A stretch of DNA of 22,408 nt from Pelargonium nanum (GCA_036897485.1 JAYMTF010001586.1:1-22408), one strand, 5' to 3'; shown: positions 7,606 through 17,660, numbered from the stretch's first letter. The notes: generated from the letters alone by a model not told the origin. Made by a program: numbers and translations.

Positions 7606-10338
7606 TCATAGTTTCCAGTAGATGCCCAGTTTGTGCAAGATACCGGAAACCACTCCCCAGAATGTGATCTCTGCAAATATTACGTATAGCAGTGTCCCGA
7701 CCTTCTTTGAGTGCCAAACACCAATAAAAACACGTTCTTCAATCCAGTGGACCTGATCATAGATGTGAGTTTTGTTCATAAGTCACATTTTCCCCCGAAA
7801 AAATTGGATTGTTAATATAAGTATCTGACTCAACGATTATACTTACTAGTGTTCTCTCCGGGTCCTTGTAGTACCATCCATTCACAAATGCAGCGAAGAT
7901 GCCTTGCGCAGCCAGAACAAACACGAGCATAGCATTCATTCCTATCCATTCAAAGATCAGGAACGGTGTCCGGAACCCCCAAACATCAATCTGCATAAAG
8001 GTTGTTCATCACTATAATGTAAGTCATAATTATTAGAATATTTTTAGATACGATGCATGACTGATCATATTGTGGTAGCATAATATTTGAATGTATCTAA
8101 CCAGTAAGTAAAAACCGGAGAACACGATTCCAGCTGCACCGGCTGTGAAACAAACATAGCTGAAGCTGTAAAGTTGTTTATTGATTGGTATTGCATCTGT
8201 GAAATGAAGAATGATGGCTATAACAATTAAGCCAAGCCCCATAGAGACCCAGTGCTTGAGCCTCTGAGAATGTCCCTGCAAGAAGCACAATCGTAAGTAT
8301 ATATATCTCATTATGTTGTAAGTTATTTGGACATTCGGTTTTTCTAACCTTGAAATGAATCAAAACATGTCCATAGTGTATGCCGATGGTGCCAGAGAGG
8401 ATGGCTGATATTGAACTAAAAAAGGGATAGCAATTAGCAACCAATGAAATCGTTAATGTTACATTCATTTCTCGATTTTGCCTTATGCTTGATAGATTGA
8501 TCTACTAACCTTAACAAGCCTTCAGGTTCAAATGGACCGCGACACCAGTTTGGAGCATCCTCGCGAAATGGACCGGAAGCTGGAGAACTAAGAGTGCAAA
8601 CCTGCAGGTTTATCAGCAAACATATTGGTAAATTCTCGCTGTACTGCTATGGAGCATGGAAATTAGATTGTAGAGCTGATTAACGATTATTAACCTTTAA
8701 GCGTTGCCAAACGGGAAAGGCGTAGAGATGGTTAATGCCCCAAACCTGTCGGTCCACATAACCAACAGCATTGCAGGCAGGTCCTAAGTGTCCTCTCATC
8801 CCACATTTAACCTGATACGAACCATCAGTTGAAAATACTATGCGACATAAGGAAAATATCAGCTAAATGTTTGTTTTCTCGAGCCATTTAGTGCCTTCAT
8901 ACCAGTAGTCTCTCAGCTGGTCCGTTTTCAGGGCGGTACACGAAACTCCAATCCGGAACATATAGTGCAAATGTTGTGATCATGTAAATGAGGAATGATA
9001 GGAACCCTCCAATCCTAAACCAAACGGTGTAATCGTGTTAAGAACTTGGTTTCATTTTGTAAAATCTTCACATTCTTTTTGGTTTATTATCCGCCAACAT
9101 TATATGGAAATTTTGAGTATTTACCATTGCCATCGATATGCAGTGAAAATAGAAAGATGTCCCGGTTTCAAGACAGTTGGTCTGAGCTTGGTGGTCAGAG
9201 TTTCTATCATAGCTACAACCAGGTACACTAATGCTATTCTCTGTCAAGAAAAAAAGAAAACAAGAAAACTATAGTGATTAGATCAGATTTTCTCAAACTC
9301 GTACGCATTAATTTTTGCATATGCATGTCCCAAACTAAGACTAAATGGATAGCTCTCTAGTTTATACCCCAAAAGAAGCCAGCATTAGCTAACAGGACTT
9401 AGGTATTAGACAATTTTTGTGAAGTTTTGATCACGAGCCTATATAGTTTTTACCTGGAGGATGCCAAACCACCGAATCTGCTTCATGTCAACTCCATAAG
9501 AAAGAATGTCCGGAGCGTGCGAGTATCCTCCTAAAGTAGATACACAGAGTAGAAAAAGTCAGATTCTAAATATTTTTCAGTCTTTTCTTTTATAGGACAT
9601 AATAATCGCATTGTCAAGAGCAAGTACTTTTTTGTAAAATAAACTTGCAGAACTCGAACTTATTAGTCCTTACCTTGCAGCAAAATTCCCCAAAAGAGAA
9701 GCTTCAATGTCCTCAAAATAATCTTCTTAATCGCGTACTTGATCTTGGGTATTCTCTACACAGCATCAACATCAAGAATTGCATAAGAAAATTTCATTTC
9801 TATGACAGTACTGAGTTTTTTTTTTTTGTGTTTTCATGATGCAGATAGACTTCATTTAACACGAACTGTACCTTGAGAGCTAAGGCAATTGCAACGCCCA
9901 CGATGAAAAGGAAAAAGGGCATCACAAAGTCAGCAAGCGTGCATCCATTCCAAGGTGAGTGATCGATTCTTGCATACACTCCACCAGCATCGTCCACCAA
10001 TATCATCAGCTGCATCCATTTTAGTATCAGTTAACAAAAACAATACTAAAACATTTGCATATCCACATGTTATATATGTGAAGTGTCTGATCTCAAAAAC
10101 TTACAACAATGGTGAGTCCTCTAAATGCATCCAAAGTTGCAATCCTCTTGCTCTTCTGCTTTACCAATGGCTCCTCCTCCTTCTTCGCCTCCAATGTCGG
10201 GTCAAGCACTGTGTTCCTCTCCCCTTTCTCAGTGTCATTGCGGTCTCTATCATTGCTTTTCTCTACTTGATCACTCACCAAATCCTTCTTCTCTCCCTCG
10301 CCGCCTAATCCTTCCTCCAACTTCCTTGCATCTGCCAT
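7606..10338 (-). CDS. HGSNAT-like multi-pass membrane acetyltransferase
   Basis: Twelve coding exons, read from high to low position: 10338-10105, 10009-9872, 9755-9674, 9530-9454, 9240-9125, 9014-8903, 8811-8695, 8601-8510, 8415-8349, 8275-8102, 7990-7847 and 7752-7606. All introns are GT-AG and phases agree, giving 499 aa and a TGA stop. A charged, Lys/Glu-rich cytosolic N-terminus (aa 1-62) precedes RIATLDAFRGL and about ten hydrophobic segments, ending GILHKLGIYWKL. The motif DHSPWNG holds H95, which aligns by eye with the proposed catalytic histidine of human HGSNAT; the DUF1624/DUF5009-type core follows. The human enzyme moves acetyl from cytosolic acetyl-CoA across the lysosomal membrane to heparan sulfate. 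Plants lack heparan sulfate and the plant substrate is unknown to me. The lumenal N-terminal domain of the animal enzyme is absent, as usual for plant homologues. The gene looks intact. Confidence 0.93.
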
Positions 10339-10965
10339 GTCTAGCTAACCTTTCTCTCCAGCACATGTCGCGAAAGTTTATATTAATAGACATTGAAGCT
10401 GGTATAGCTTGCACTAGCAGTAACAATGAGATTGTGACAAGAATGAGACAAGGTTGCTGAGATCAAGCGGCCGGCATGATAGTGCATAGACATGACATAT
10501 CTACATATTTATGTACGTATAGATTCTTGAAGGAGCAAGAAGGACAAATACATAGCTCCGTTATGATTCGGACAAATCGAAGTGTTTAATTTAGGCAAGA
10601 AAGACAGTAAACAAGTCCAGATTCTCCATAGTTGTTGGCTTGTAACTGTCTGTCATAACATAATATGTAAGCCAATAAGATACACATCTTGTGTGAGAGA
10701 CTGCAACAACTTTGTTTTGTTTCTTTGAAGAGTCCTAAATCTTTGTACTCACTTTCTGCAAGTACTCTATCTTGAGCATTTGTATACTCTGTTAGCTATA
10801 TTTGACAGCTAAAGATTATTTTTTTTATTGTTATTGTTTCAAGTTTGGACAAGAATTCAACCATGAAAGTCAGTCAAATGATACAAAATTAATGATAGGT
10901 TGCATGTTCTTTATGATTTGACTTTGATAGGGATGATATTTGGTACAAACAAGCAGAGATGACAA
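10339..10965. other. 5' flank of the HGSNAT-like gene
   Basis: No coding region or RNA gene is supportable here. The part next to 10338 should carry the 5' UTR and promoter of the minus-strand gene. A minus-strand TAATATAAA (about 10378-10386) is TATA-like but only about 40 bases from the ATG, so its role is doubtful. Confidence 0.5.
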
Positions 10966-11440
10966 GTATAATTGTAAGTAAATTAATAGTAACAATGTGT
11001 CAAATGTGTTTGGTCCTGTCGCGTCGAATTTGTCGATTTTATTATGCAAATTGTGTTGGATTGTGTTAAACATGTTGATCCTATCATGCAAAATGTGACG
11101 GATTGTGTTTGTGTCAATCGTGTTGTGTATGTCAACACGACCCATTTAGCTACCGTATTAAACGCGTCATATTCGTGTTGGGCTTCCAAAACATGCATAA
11201 TTAGTCGTGATGTGACACACACGACATTCTCAACGCGCACACTTAAGAGTATAATTGTAAATTAATCATAATGTGCCAAATATATTGAGTTGTGTCGCGC
11301 CAAACGTGTTGGATAGTGTTGTGTCAAATGTGTCGGTTTTATCATGCATAATGTGTTGAGTCGTGTTCGTGTCAATTGTGTTGAGTCAACACGGCCCATT
11401 GAGTTCCCATGTTAAACTTATCGTGTTCGTGTGTTTTTGT
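10966..11440. repeat. Diverged direct duplication, GTGT/GTCGTGT-rich, period 283 bp
   Basis: Copy one starts GTATAATTGTAA at 10966 and copy two starts the same way at 11249. Shared landmarks in the same order are ATGTGTCAAATGTGT-like words, GTCGCG, a TTTTATYATGCA block, a GTGTTGGATNGTGTT block, GTGTCAATYGTGTTG, TCAACACGRCCCATT, and CGTGTTCGTGT or CGTGTTGG near the end. Identity is visibly well below 100 percent, so it is an old duplication or two copies of one dispersed repeat. GTGT-rich words continue to about 11540. No open frame in it looks real. Confidence 0.75.
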
Positions 11441-11900
11441 TCGACAAGATTACTAAACGTGTCGTGTTCGTGTTATGTGTTCAAAAATGCGTCGTGTCTG
11501 CGTTTTGTGCTCATAAACATGTTGTGTACATGTTCAACTGTTCGGCTCATGTTGTACTTGGATTGGATCATGCAACACATAGTCAACCTTCGGCACGTAC
11601 AATTTGGCAGCTATAACAACACCAAACTCATTTTATATCTGCATGATCCGTAAAATATGATATGTACAAAGTGGCCGGCAACACCATGATGTAGAAGAAA
11701 CATTGTAGCCATCTATAATTATTCCAACATCTGATCATAAAAATATGGATTCAAGCCGGCTAAACTGATACTTGTAATTTTCATGGGGTCAGTGGTGTTT
11801 TATTTACAGAAGCTCCAGAGAATTGGGAGGTCCACAACTAGTAGTTGCAGAGTCAATATTGGGGTGAGGGACGAGACAGCGTGTGATGATGGTGAGTTTA
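11441..11900. other. Intergenic stretch upstream of the U5 gene
   Basis: This holds a tail of GTGT-rich sequence to about 11540, then ordinary AT-rich DNA. I see no coding frame, terminal inverted repeat or RNA gene before the snRNA promoter at 11901. Confidence 0.5.
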
Positions 11901-11911
11901 GTCCCACATCG
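11901..11911 (+). promoter_or_regulatory. Plant U-snRNA upstream sequence element (USE)
   Basis: GTCCCACATCG matches the plant USE consensus RTCCCACATCG at every position. It lies about 70-80 bases before the inferred U5 start. Thirty-three bases separate it from the TATA box, the spacing that selects RNA polymerase II; Pol III snRNA genes use about ten bases less. Confidence 0.93.
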
Positions 11912-11944
11912 GAAGTATATTAGATTTGAGGAGAGAGTAGATGT

Positions 11945-11952
11945 TATATAAG
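11945..11952 (+). promoter_or_regulatory. TATA box of the U5 snRNA gene
   Basis: TATATAAG lies 33 bases after the USE and about 37 bases before the inferred first U5 base at 11982. Together with the USE it makes the standard two-element plant snRNA promoter. Confidence 0.88.
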
Positions 11953-11981
11953 ATATGGTCTTGTCTCAGTTAAAATCACGC

Positions 11982-12104
11982 AGCCGTGCAATGAGTACAC
12001 AGCGAACTATTCTTTCGCCTTTTACTAAAGAATACCGTGTACTCGTTGCATAAAGCGGCATACGCCTATTTTTGGAGGGTTTTTCCATTGTTGGATGGGC
12101 CCCA
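11982..12104 (+). ncRNA. U5 snRNA: U5 spliceosomal snRNA
   Basis: U5 is the core snRNA of U5 and U4/U6.U5 snRNPs; its loop 1 holds the 5' and 3' exon ends during splicing. The invariant loop GCCTTTTAC is at 12017-12025, closed by ATTCTTT (12009-12015) with AAAGAAT (12027-12033). A lower stem pairs 11987-12000 (TGCAATGAGTACAC) with 12037-12050 (GTGTACTCGTTGCA): 13 Watson-Crick pairs and one G-U. A single-stranded Sm site ATTTTTGGA lies at 12068-12076, followed by a short 3' hairpin region around 12083-12095. The promoter (USE and TATA at Pol II spacing) and 3' box fit. The first base (11982) is chosen from the plant U5 start AGCCG and the last from the 3' box; either may be off by a few bases. 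The intact stem and loop suggest a functional copy. Confidence 0.94.
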
Positions 12105-12119
12105 CAATTCTCAGTTTAA
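12103..12119 (+). terminator. Plant snRNA 3'-end box of U5
   Basis: CA, eight bases, then AGTTTAA (12113-12119) fits the plant U-snRNA 3'-end formation signal CAN3-10AGTNNAA. It lies directly after the U5 RNA body. Confidence 0.82.
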
Positions 12120-12130
12120 AGTTTTGGGCT

Positions 12131-12260
12131 GGTCCCAAATTTGGGTTTATTGTTATGGGTCAGTACCACAGGTCCACAATACTAGTTTATTTTTTTTGTT
12201 TTTAAAATATATGGTTTATTGGTTGGGTTTGGTCCCAAGTTTCTAGTTTAATGTTATGGA
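12131..12260 (+). repeat. 100-bp direct repeat of the U5 downstream flank with extra 3'-box-like motifs
   Basis: GGTCCCAAATTTGGGTTTAT...TGTTATGG from 12131 recurs as GGTCCCAAGTTTCTAGTTTAATGTTATGG from 12231. Two further 3'-box-like motifs occur here: CA-N7-AGTTTAT (12175-12190, last base off) and CA-N7-AGTTTAA (12236-12251, full match). No second U5 body lies between them. Confidence 0.6.
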
Positions 12261-13085
12261 GTTTTGTCAATTATTGGTCGCGACCCTCTTTTTAATATCG
12301 TGAATATCTAAATACAGAAACAATTTATGCCTTAATGCCTTAGTCGAAAGTAACTCAAAATTCGAATTGATTCACTTATTTCGAAAATGAAGCCCCAAAT
12401 TTTTGTTAATTCAAATTTTTAAACAAAAATTAACAATTGAGTGAGTGAGAACCGTAGAAGCAAACAATTTTGAAAATGATGGAGCCCGACAATGAAGACA
12501 ACGTAGGAACATGGAAGAGGATGGTGGATTAGGGTAGACCTGATTAAAAAGGTCTTCTTGTGGTGGTCTTGGAAAACATGATTAAGAGGTCTTGGAGGTT
12601 CAATTGACTTGTTGTCTTAGAAGGTTGTTGTTTTACTTATTGCAAATTTTTATTGACTAATTGTCTTCAAAGGACAATATTTGAGATGTGATTTCTTATG
12701 CCACTTTGAGTTGGAGGTCAAGGCTAAGGATGTAAAGTGTTACCTAGTCTTGGAGGTCAAGGACAAGGGTGCATAGTACGGTAATATCACATAATATTGC
12801 ATACCAAAACAAGAGAGCGAGCGAGTATTAGGTAGTGAGAATGTCCAAAATTCATAAACGTATATTTTATAAGATGGTTGTTTAGAAATAATTGTGTAAA
12901 GATAACTTTTGTAACTTAAATCACCCCAATATCAGGTCTTGTGCCTCTATTTAAAAATAAAAATCCTCCAACGAAGATTGAGCGACAAATTATCTCATTT
13001 ACAAGTACCGGATGTCGATTAGCTATTAAATTTATGAATTTTCACGTATCATCAGTATCATTATTTCCTCGTATACATAGACTAA
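12252..13085. other. Intergenic stretch between U5 and the RZ-1 gene
   Basis: AT-rich sequence with no supportable gene. It contains a 10-bp palindrome GGTCGCGACC (12276-12285) and a 28-bp unit repeated twice with a 39-bp period (see 12711-12777). Confidence 0.55.
12711..12777 (+). repeat. Short direct repeat, period 39 bp
   Basis: TTGGAGGTCAAGGCTAAGG (12711 on) recurs as TTGGAGGTCAAGGACAAGG (12750 on). The similarity runs through about 28 bases, including a TGYAWAGT end. No function is apparent. Confidence 0.65.
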
Positions 13086-13200
13086 TGGGCTAAACCAAAA
13101 CTACTCGTTGGACCCAATTGGATTAATAAAAGCCCACACATCAGTTGCTCGTAGAATTACGTACGATGCACGTGTAATTGAGCGGATATGTCTAGGGTTT
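13086..13200 (+). promoter_or_regulatory. Proximal promoter of the RZ-1 gene: site II, G-box and telo-box
   Basis: TGGGCT (13086-13091) and its reverse AGCCCA (13131-13136) are site II elements. CACGTG (13169-13174) is a G-box. TAGGGTTT (13193-13200) is a telo-box in reverse orientation. Site II plus telo-box is the known arrangement of plant housekeeping and translation-related promoters active in dividing cells. A pyrimidine-rich leader follows (about 13295-13330). The start of transcription is not visible; around 13200 is likely. Confidence 0.6.
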
Positions 13201-13396
13201 CACTCTCGCGAAGAAACAGAGAAAGGCTGTTTCAGAATTGAAACCGAACTCAATTCAACACAAATAAAGATTCCGAAATCAAATCGTAAACACTAGCACT
13301 ATCTCTCTATTTCTCTCTTCTCTGCTGTGTTGTTCTTCAATTCTAATTTTGGTTTCAATTTCACTGTTTTTTGTTTGTCAAAGTAGCAACAAATCG

Positions 13397-16055
13397 ATGG
13401 CTGCGAGAGAAGAGCATCGTATATTCGTCGGAGGTTTGGGCGGGAGCACCACCGAGAGGGACCTCGAAGACGCCTTCAGTCGATATGGCAAAGTTCACGA
13501 CTCTGTTGTAAGTTTCTGCTCCGTTCTGTGTTTTTTATTTCCCCTGAATTTTACATATTTGCATGTTTTTTTAACGTTGTAGCTAATTTGAATTCGAACC
13601 CTGATATGAACATGTTAATTGTTATGGTCAATGTAGCTGAAAATCTGGTCAAATTTGTAATAGCTGAGTAGTTGTTCCATTGAATGTATCTATGTGAAAG
13701 CTTTTACATGCCCTGTTTGTGGATGAAAATCCAATTTCATGGTCCTCTCTAAAAAAAGTTCTCTCTTTTTTGAATTGGGGATTTTGCTTGAAATTTTCTA
13801 TTTTATGTTCTGATTCTTTTGTTATGGACCTTGGTGGCATGAAAAATCAAGTTCAGTTTAAATTTATAAAATAAATAAATAAATAAATAAACCACTTGTG
13901 TTTGTGGGGTCTGAAATGTAAGTTCTTTTTGCATGGAGCTCAAAGGAAATGAGAAATTATGTAGGTAGAAGTTGGGTGCCTATATCACTGGGTTTCGCAA
14001 CTCATACGCGAGCGGTCTTTCTCTGTTCTCTGGCAGAGTATACGCTAAATTGGTTTGTATCTATGTGAGTTAGATATTGCCATCGACATAACTATGTTTG
14101 CTAGGTGCTTGCTTGTGTGTAGATTAACCTTAGCCATCATCTAACAAAATGTGTCATTTTTGTTGATTTCAATTTGCAAGTCAAATTCAAGTTAACAATT
14201 TTACTAAGGTTGATTGTGGTACATAAAATTTAATACGTTTACTTTGTTTACTGTTCTTTAGAGGTTATAGTAACTTCATCTGTGTGTTTGTACACATTAT
14301 GTTTTTAGTGAATTGGCACCTAGTTTACCCTTTTATAAACTAACCTCTCCTTTGTAATTATACATTTCTTCATGTGAAAAACTTTGTTGAGGCTATCCAG
14401 ATTTCCTTCAGTGTACTATATGCGATTAGATATAAGCTATGTGATTATTTATGTTGTATAGGGTAGTAATTTTGTTCAGTTTGCAGTCTGAAATGGCAGA
14501 GGGCAGGCTCCGTTCTTGGCTCATATATGTCATGATACTGGGCTCATACTTTGTTGATGGTATTTCCAGTTGAATGTGTAATTGTAGTTGTTTTGTTGGT
14601 CCGGGCTTCAGTGTAACAAACCATATGGGTTTCTGTTATTCGCAATATCATGGTGGTTTGTTTTGGGTAGCAGGCTGATAAACCTTGATAGAAGTATCTA
14701 TCATTTTGGTTCAGTAGTTGGACCGGATCTGCTGTCATTGAATGGTTAGTGAACCATTCAGAGCAGTGTTTCTTGTTATGGCCGTCATGCAGACCAGAAA
14801 ATGGGAGCTATGATGAGGCATCAGTAATTTCTCGGCATCTGATTGATTCATGATTTCAGATTGGAGAGTCAATAGTATTGTGGCTGAAGTTCTTTTTGAC
14901 TTTGTCTGGGACTTCTGGTTCTGTTTCGTCAGTTAGCTTAATGAGTTTCGCTGAAGTGGATCCTGATTCCTCAGTGAGAGCCTTATTGATATTTATGCGT
15001 GATGGGGCCATTACTTGTATGAAGAAATTCTGCTGTCGGCCTTGTGTGTTCTGCTACTATATAGCAAATCAGGAGAGTAAAGTTGCAGATTAGGAAAGTT
15101 ATGACCGAGTCCTTTGTATTAATTGGAGTCATTAGCCTCAATGTTTCATCCGCCCGGGTAAAACTTTGTGGTTGCTGGCCTTTGCTGTGCAATATGTAAA
15201 AATTATTACTTGTACCAGAAAAAAGAGAGGAGAGAAGCTGGTAGGTAATTTTTACATTTTTATAATTAGATTAGTCTTGGTGTCTTTGTGTAGGTCATGG
15301 TTGAAAGAGAAACAGGCCGTCCTCGTGGATTTGGATTTATAACTTTTGCAGATCGTCGTGCCATGGACGAGGCAATCACGGACATGCATGGGCGGGAGTT
15401 AAATGGTCGGGTTATCTCAGTGAACAAGGCACAACCAAAACCAGGTGAAGATGTGGACTATGGATATGGCAGGGACCATATGTCCGGTGGCAGGGACCAC
15501 ATGCTAGGTGTCAGGGATCATGTGTCAGGTGGCAGGGATGTGTCAAGTGGCAGGGACAGTTACAGAAATGGTGATAGGCCTACAGGGCAATCTGACTGCT
15601 GCTTCAAGTGTGGCCGTCCAGGACATTTTGCCCGCGAATGCCCTACAGCTGATAGTGGTGGCCGGTTCTCATCGAATTCTAGGTTTGGGGGAGGTGCTGT
15701 CCGTGGAGATCGCTTTGGAGGAGGTCGTTATGACGACCGTTTTGATGGCGGACGCTATGGGGACAGAGATCGCATGGATGTCAGAGACAACCGATTTGGG
15801 GGCCGTGATCGTTTTAGCAATGACAGGTATCCACCCGCTGGTGATCGCTTTGTTGGTGATCGGTATATGGATCGGGAACCTCAGAATGGGTATGGCAAAG
15901 ACAGAGCTTTTGATCGGGATGTAGGGCCACGAGCTGGTGGTGACAGGTATGGAGGGGGAGGTCCTGCCCGTTATGATAGAGGAAATTATAGGGACAGACC
16001 TGGTCCTTATGATCGCCCTAGAAGGGGTGGTCATTCATCTTATGATCGATACTGA
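13397..16055 (+). CDS. RZ1B/RZ1C: RZ-1 type glycine-rich RNA-binding protein (RRM plus CCHC zinc knuckle)
   Basis: Two coding exons, 13397-13507 and 15294-16055, join at GTAAGT/TAG in phase 0 to give 290 aa. The start is the first in-frame ATG, with no ATG in that frame upstream. The RRM covers about aa 7-83, with RNP2 IFVGGL (9-14) and RNP1 RGFGFITF (48-55); the intron falls between them. An insert of RD(H/V)MSGG-type repeats (about 96-125) leads to a zinc knuckle [14 protein letters not shown] (C140, C143, H148, C153) and an Arg/Gly/Asp-rich tail with many DRF, DRY and GGRY steps to the end. Order and length fit Arabidopsis RZ-1B/RZ-1C, nuclear proteins that bind SR proteins and affect splicing and FLC expression. 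Which paralogue it matches is not settled by eye. The gene appears intact and is expected to be constitutively expressed from its promoter type. Confidence 0.93.
13867..13892. repeat. ATAA/AAAT microsatellite
   Basis: About six perfect copies of a four-base AAAT unit lie in the RZ-1 intron. Confidence 0.9.
14804..14892 (+). ncRNA. Possible intronic C/D box snoRNA (weak candidate)
   Basis: A box C-like ATGATGA (14810-14816), a possible D' CTGA (14839-14842), a C'-like ATGATTT (about 14850) and a box D CTGA (14884-14887) fall in order within 90 bases. The flanks GAGCT and AGTTC can pair as a five-pair terminal stem with one wobble. CTGA is a common tetramer and no rRNA target was recognised, so this may be chance. 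Confidence 0.25.
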
Positions 16056-17010
16056 GATGCTGTTCTGTCGTTAGGTTACACTGGTATTTGACTTCAGCTA
16101 CTCAGTTTTTTTCTGGTTCAGTCTTGTGAGTAGACAGTTTGTACTTAGCTGCAGGATTGATGGATGCAACATATTGTAGTTAAACTTGATTGCTTATTGC
16201 TTTTACCTAACTCGAGCTGTGGAATTTTGATAAATGCATGGAATCCATATTGGCTATGATCTAAATGCTTGATTCTTTCTCCGGAAACAGCAGGAAGCCC
16301 TAGTTTCCCAACACGGGCTGTTTTTGTGTGTGCTGATCTACATATCTTGCTCGACATCTATTCTGGCTATTTCTTCGTCCAAAAGTCTCCGGTTTTCTCT
16401 TGTATGGTTCAGTTTTGTTTCTAACAGGTGTCTTGATAGCTGATAACTGAAAAGAGTTCACATTTCGTGGATTGCCCTGTTTTTGATGTGGCGAAACTCA
16501 GTTCTCTGTGAAACTAGCATCAGATGATGACGAATTTTCGCCTCTCCGATGTACATAGCTTGCCCTGTGAGCCTCTTCTCTTTTTCAGTCAGCTTAGTTT
16601 TGGTTTTGCTGAATGTTGATATTCATTGTGAATCCAATCTGTATATTGCATTGCATTCTTTGTTGGGTGGAAAAAGATGGAGAGAAAGTGGTTTTGGACA
16701 GATCAAAGTGGTAGGTCTAAGCTTAAGATTTTTCTATAACTTTCACTTGCATCCACAAAATCTATCTTGTGATGCATATCTGTTATGTACTCACCTGCTC
16801 AAGTTGCTTTCACTCCCCAAATTTTGTCTTCATCAATCAATTATTTTTCTTGAATCTCACAAATCATTTTGATAACTTGTCCTTCTTTTACTGTCCTCTA
16901 CCTGAATATCACAAGTATTTTCCATTACAAATCTTTGTAGTGAGTTGTAGATATTCTGATTTGAACCCACTATATGGACTCATTATTGCGCACAATAAAA
17001 GGAGGAAATC
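16056..17010. other. RZ-1 3' UTR and downstream flank
   Basis: The first few hundred bases should be the RZ-1 3' UTR. They are T-rich and lack a coding frame that looks real. I cannot fix the poly(A) site. Nothing recognisable follows up to 17010. Confidence 0.5.
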
Positions 17011-17011
17011 T

Positions 17012-17660
17012 CAATCAAACTAGTAGTAGTTAAGACTCATTCAAAACATGAGTCCCAACCAAAACTAAAAGCGGTTGAGACTCATCCCAGACAAAAAAAA
17101 AAAACCTGAATCTGAATGAGTACTCGGGGTTCACAAACAAGACACAAAACTATTAGCGTCCAAGATTCATCCAAACAAAGAAACAAGAATTTGTGCGGGT
17201 GTTTTGCGAACACAAAGAAGTCTAGTCGTGACCAGAGATCATAACATGTGCAAGATGTGTTATTGCGCAAGTCTCCTACTAATTGAGGATGACCCAATTT
17301 TCTATTAGATATATTAACTGAAGAAAAAAAATGGAAGTTCTTTCAGTTTTAGACTGGAACGAGCATTTTATCAATCAGTTTAGTTCTAAAAAACAGTCAA
17401 GTATTGAATTGTGTATTTTGAGAGTTATCCATGAAAAGCCAAGAAACAAAGGAATTAAAAGAAAAATTGAAAACATATCAAGTGAATGGTGAAGCTAACG
17501 AACAAGAGTTGTAAATTGGAGTCGACGGGAACCGCTGAAGAAAAGCTCAATCCAAAAATAAAATCATGATTTCTTTTAGTATATAACTTCCAAAACAATT
17601 CGGACGTCCGTGTATCAGTCAAATTATTAGTAGTTGAGATTCTTTCAAAACACAAACCGA
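17012..17660. repeat. Scattered degenerate repeats of a TAGT(A/T)GTTGAGACTCATTCAAAAC-like word
   Basis: A word near 17015-17050 (TCAAACTAGTAGTAGTTAAG, then ACTCATTCAAAAC) recurs near 17619-17655 (TCAAATTATTAGTAGTTGAG, then ATTCTTTCAAAAC). Weaker versions appear near 17070 (GCGGTTGAGACTCATCC) and 17150 (TTAGCGTCCAAGATTCATCC). This suggests an old local or dispersed repeat. No gene is visible from 17010 to 17890. Confidence 0.5.

Larger units (their letters stand above)
13508..15293 (+). other. 1.79-kb intron inside the RRM of the RZ-1 gene
   Basis: The donor is GTAAGT at 13508 and the acceptor ends at 15293 (TGTAG). The intron holds an ATAA/AAAT microsatellite (about 13867-13892) and a possible C/D snoRNA (about 14804-14892). 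No coding sequence in it looks conserved. The same intron position is known from other plant glycine-rich RNA-binding proteins, where the intron can be alternatively spliced. Confidence 0.85.

Noticed and set aside
12037..12246. 69-codon open frame
   Set aside because: It overlaps the U5 snRNA body and its downstream repeat, and its sequence is explained by the RNA gene.
15508..15924. 138-codon frame overlapping RZ-1 exon 2 (and a 121-codon minus-strand frame)
   Set aside because: Both are shadows of the repetitive Arg/Gly/Asp-rich coding sequence of RZ-1.
16523..16612. Second C/D snoRNA-like pattern (ATGATGA followed by CTGA) downstream of RZ-1
   Set aside because: The flanks do not form a convincing terminal stem and the D box is a single common tetramer.
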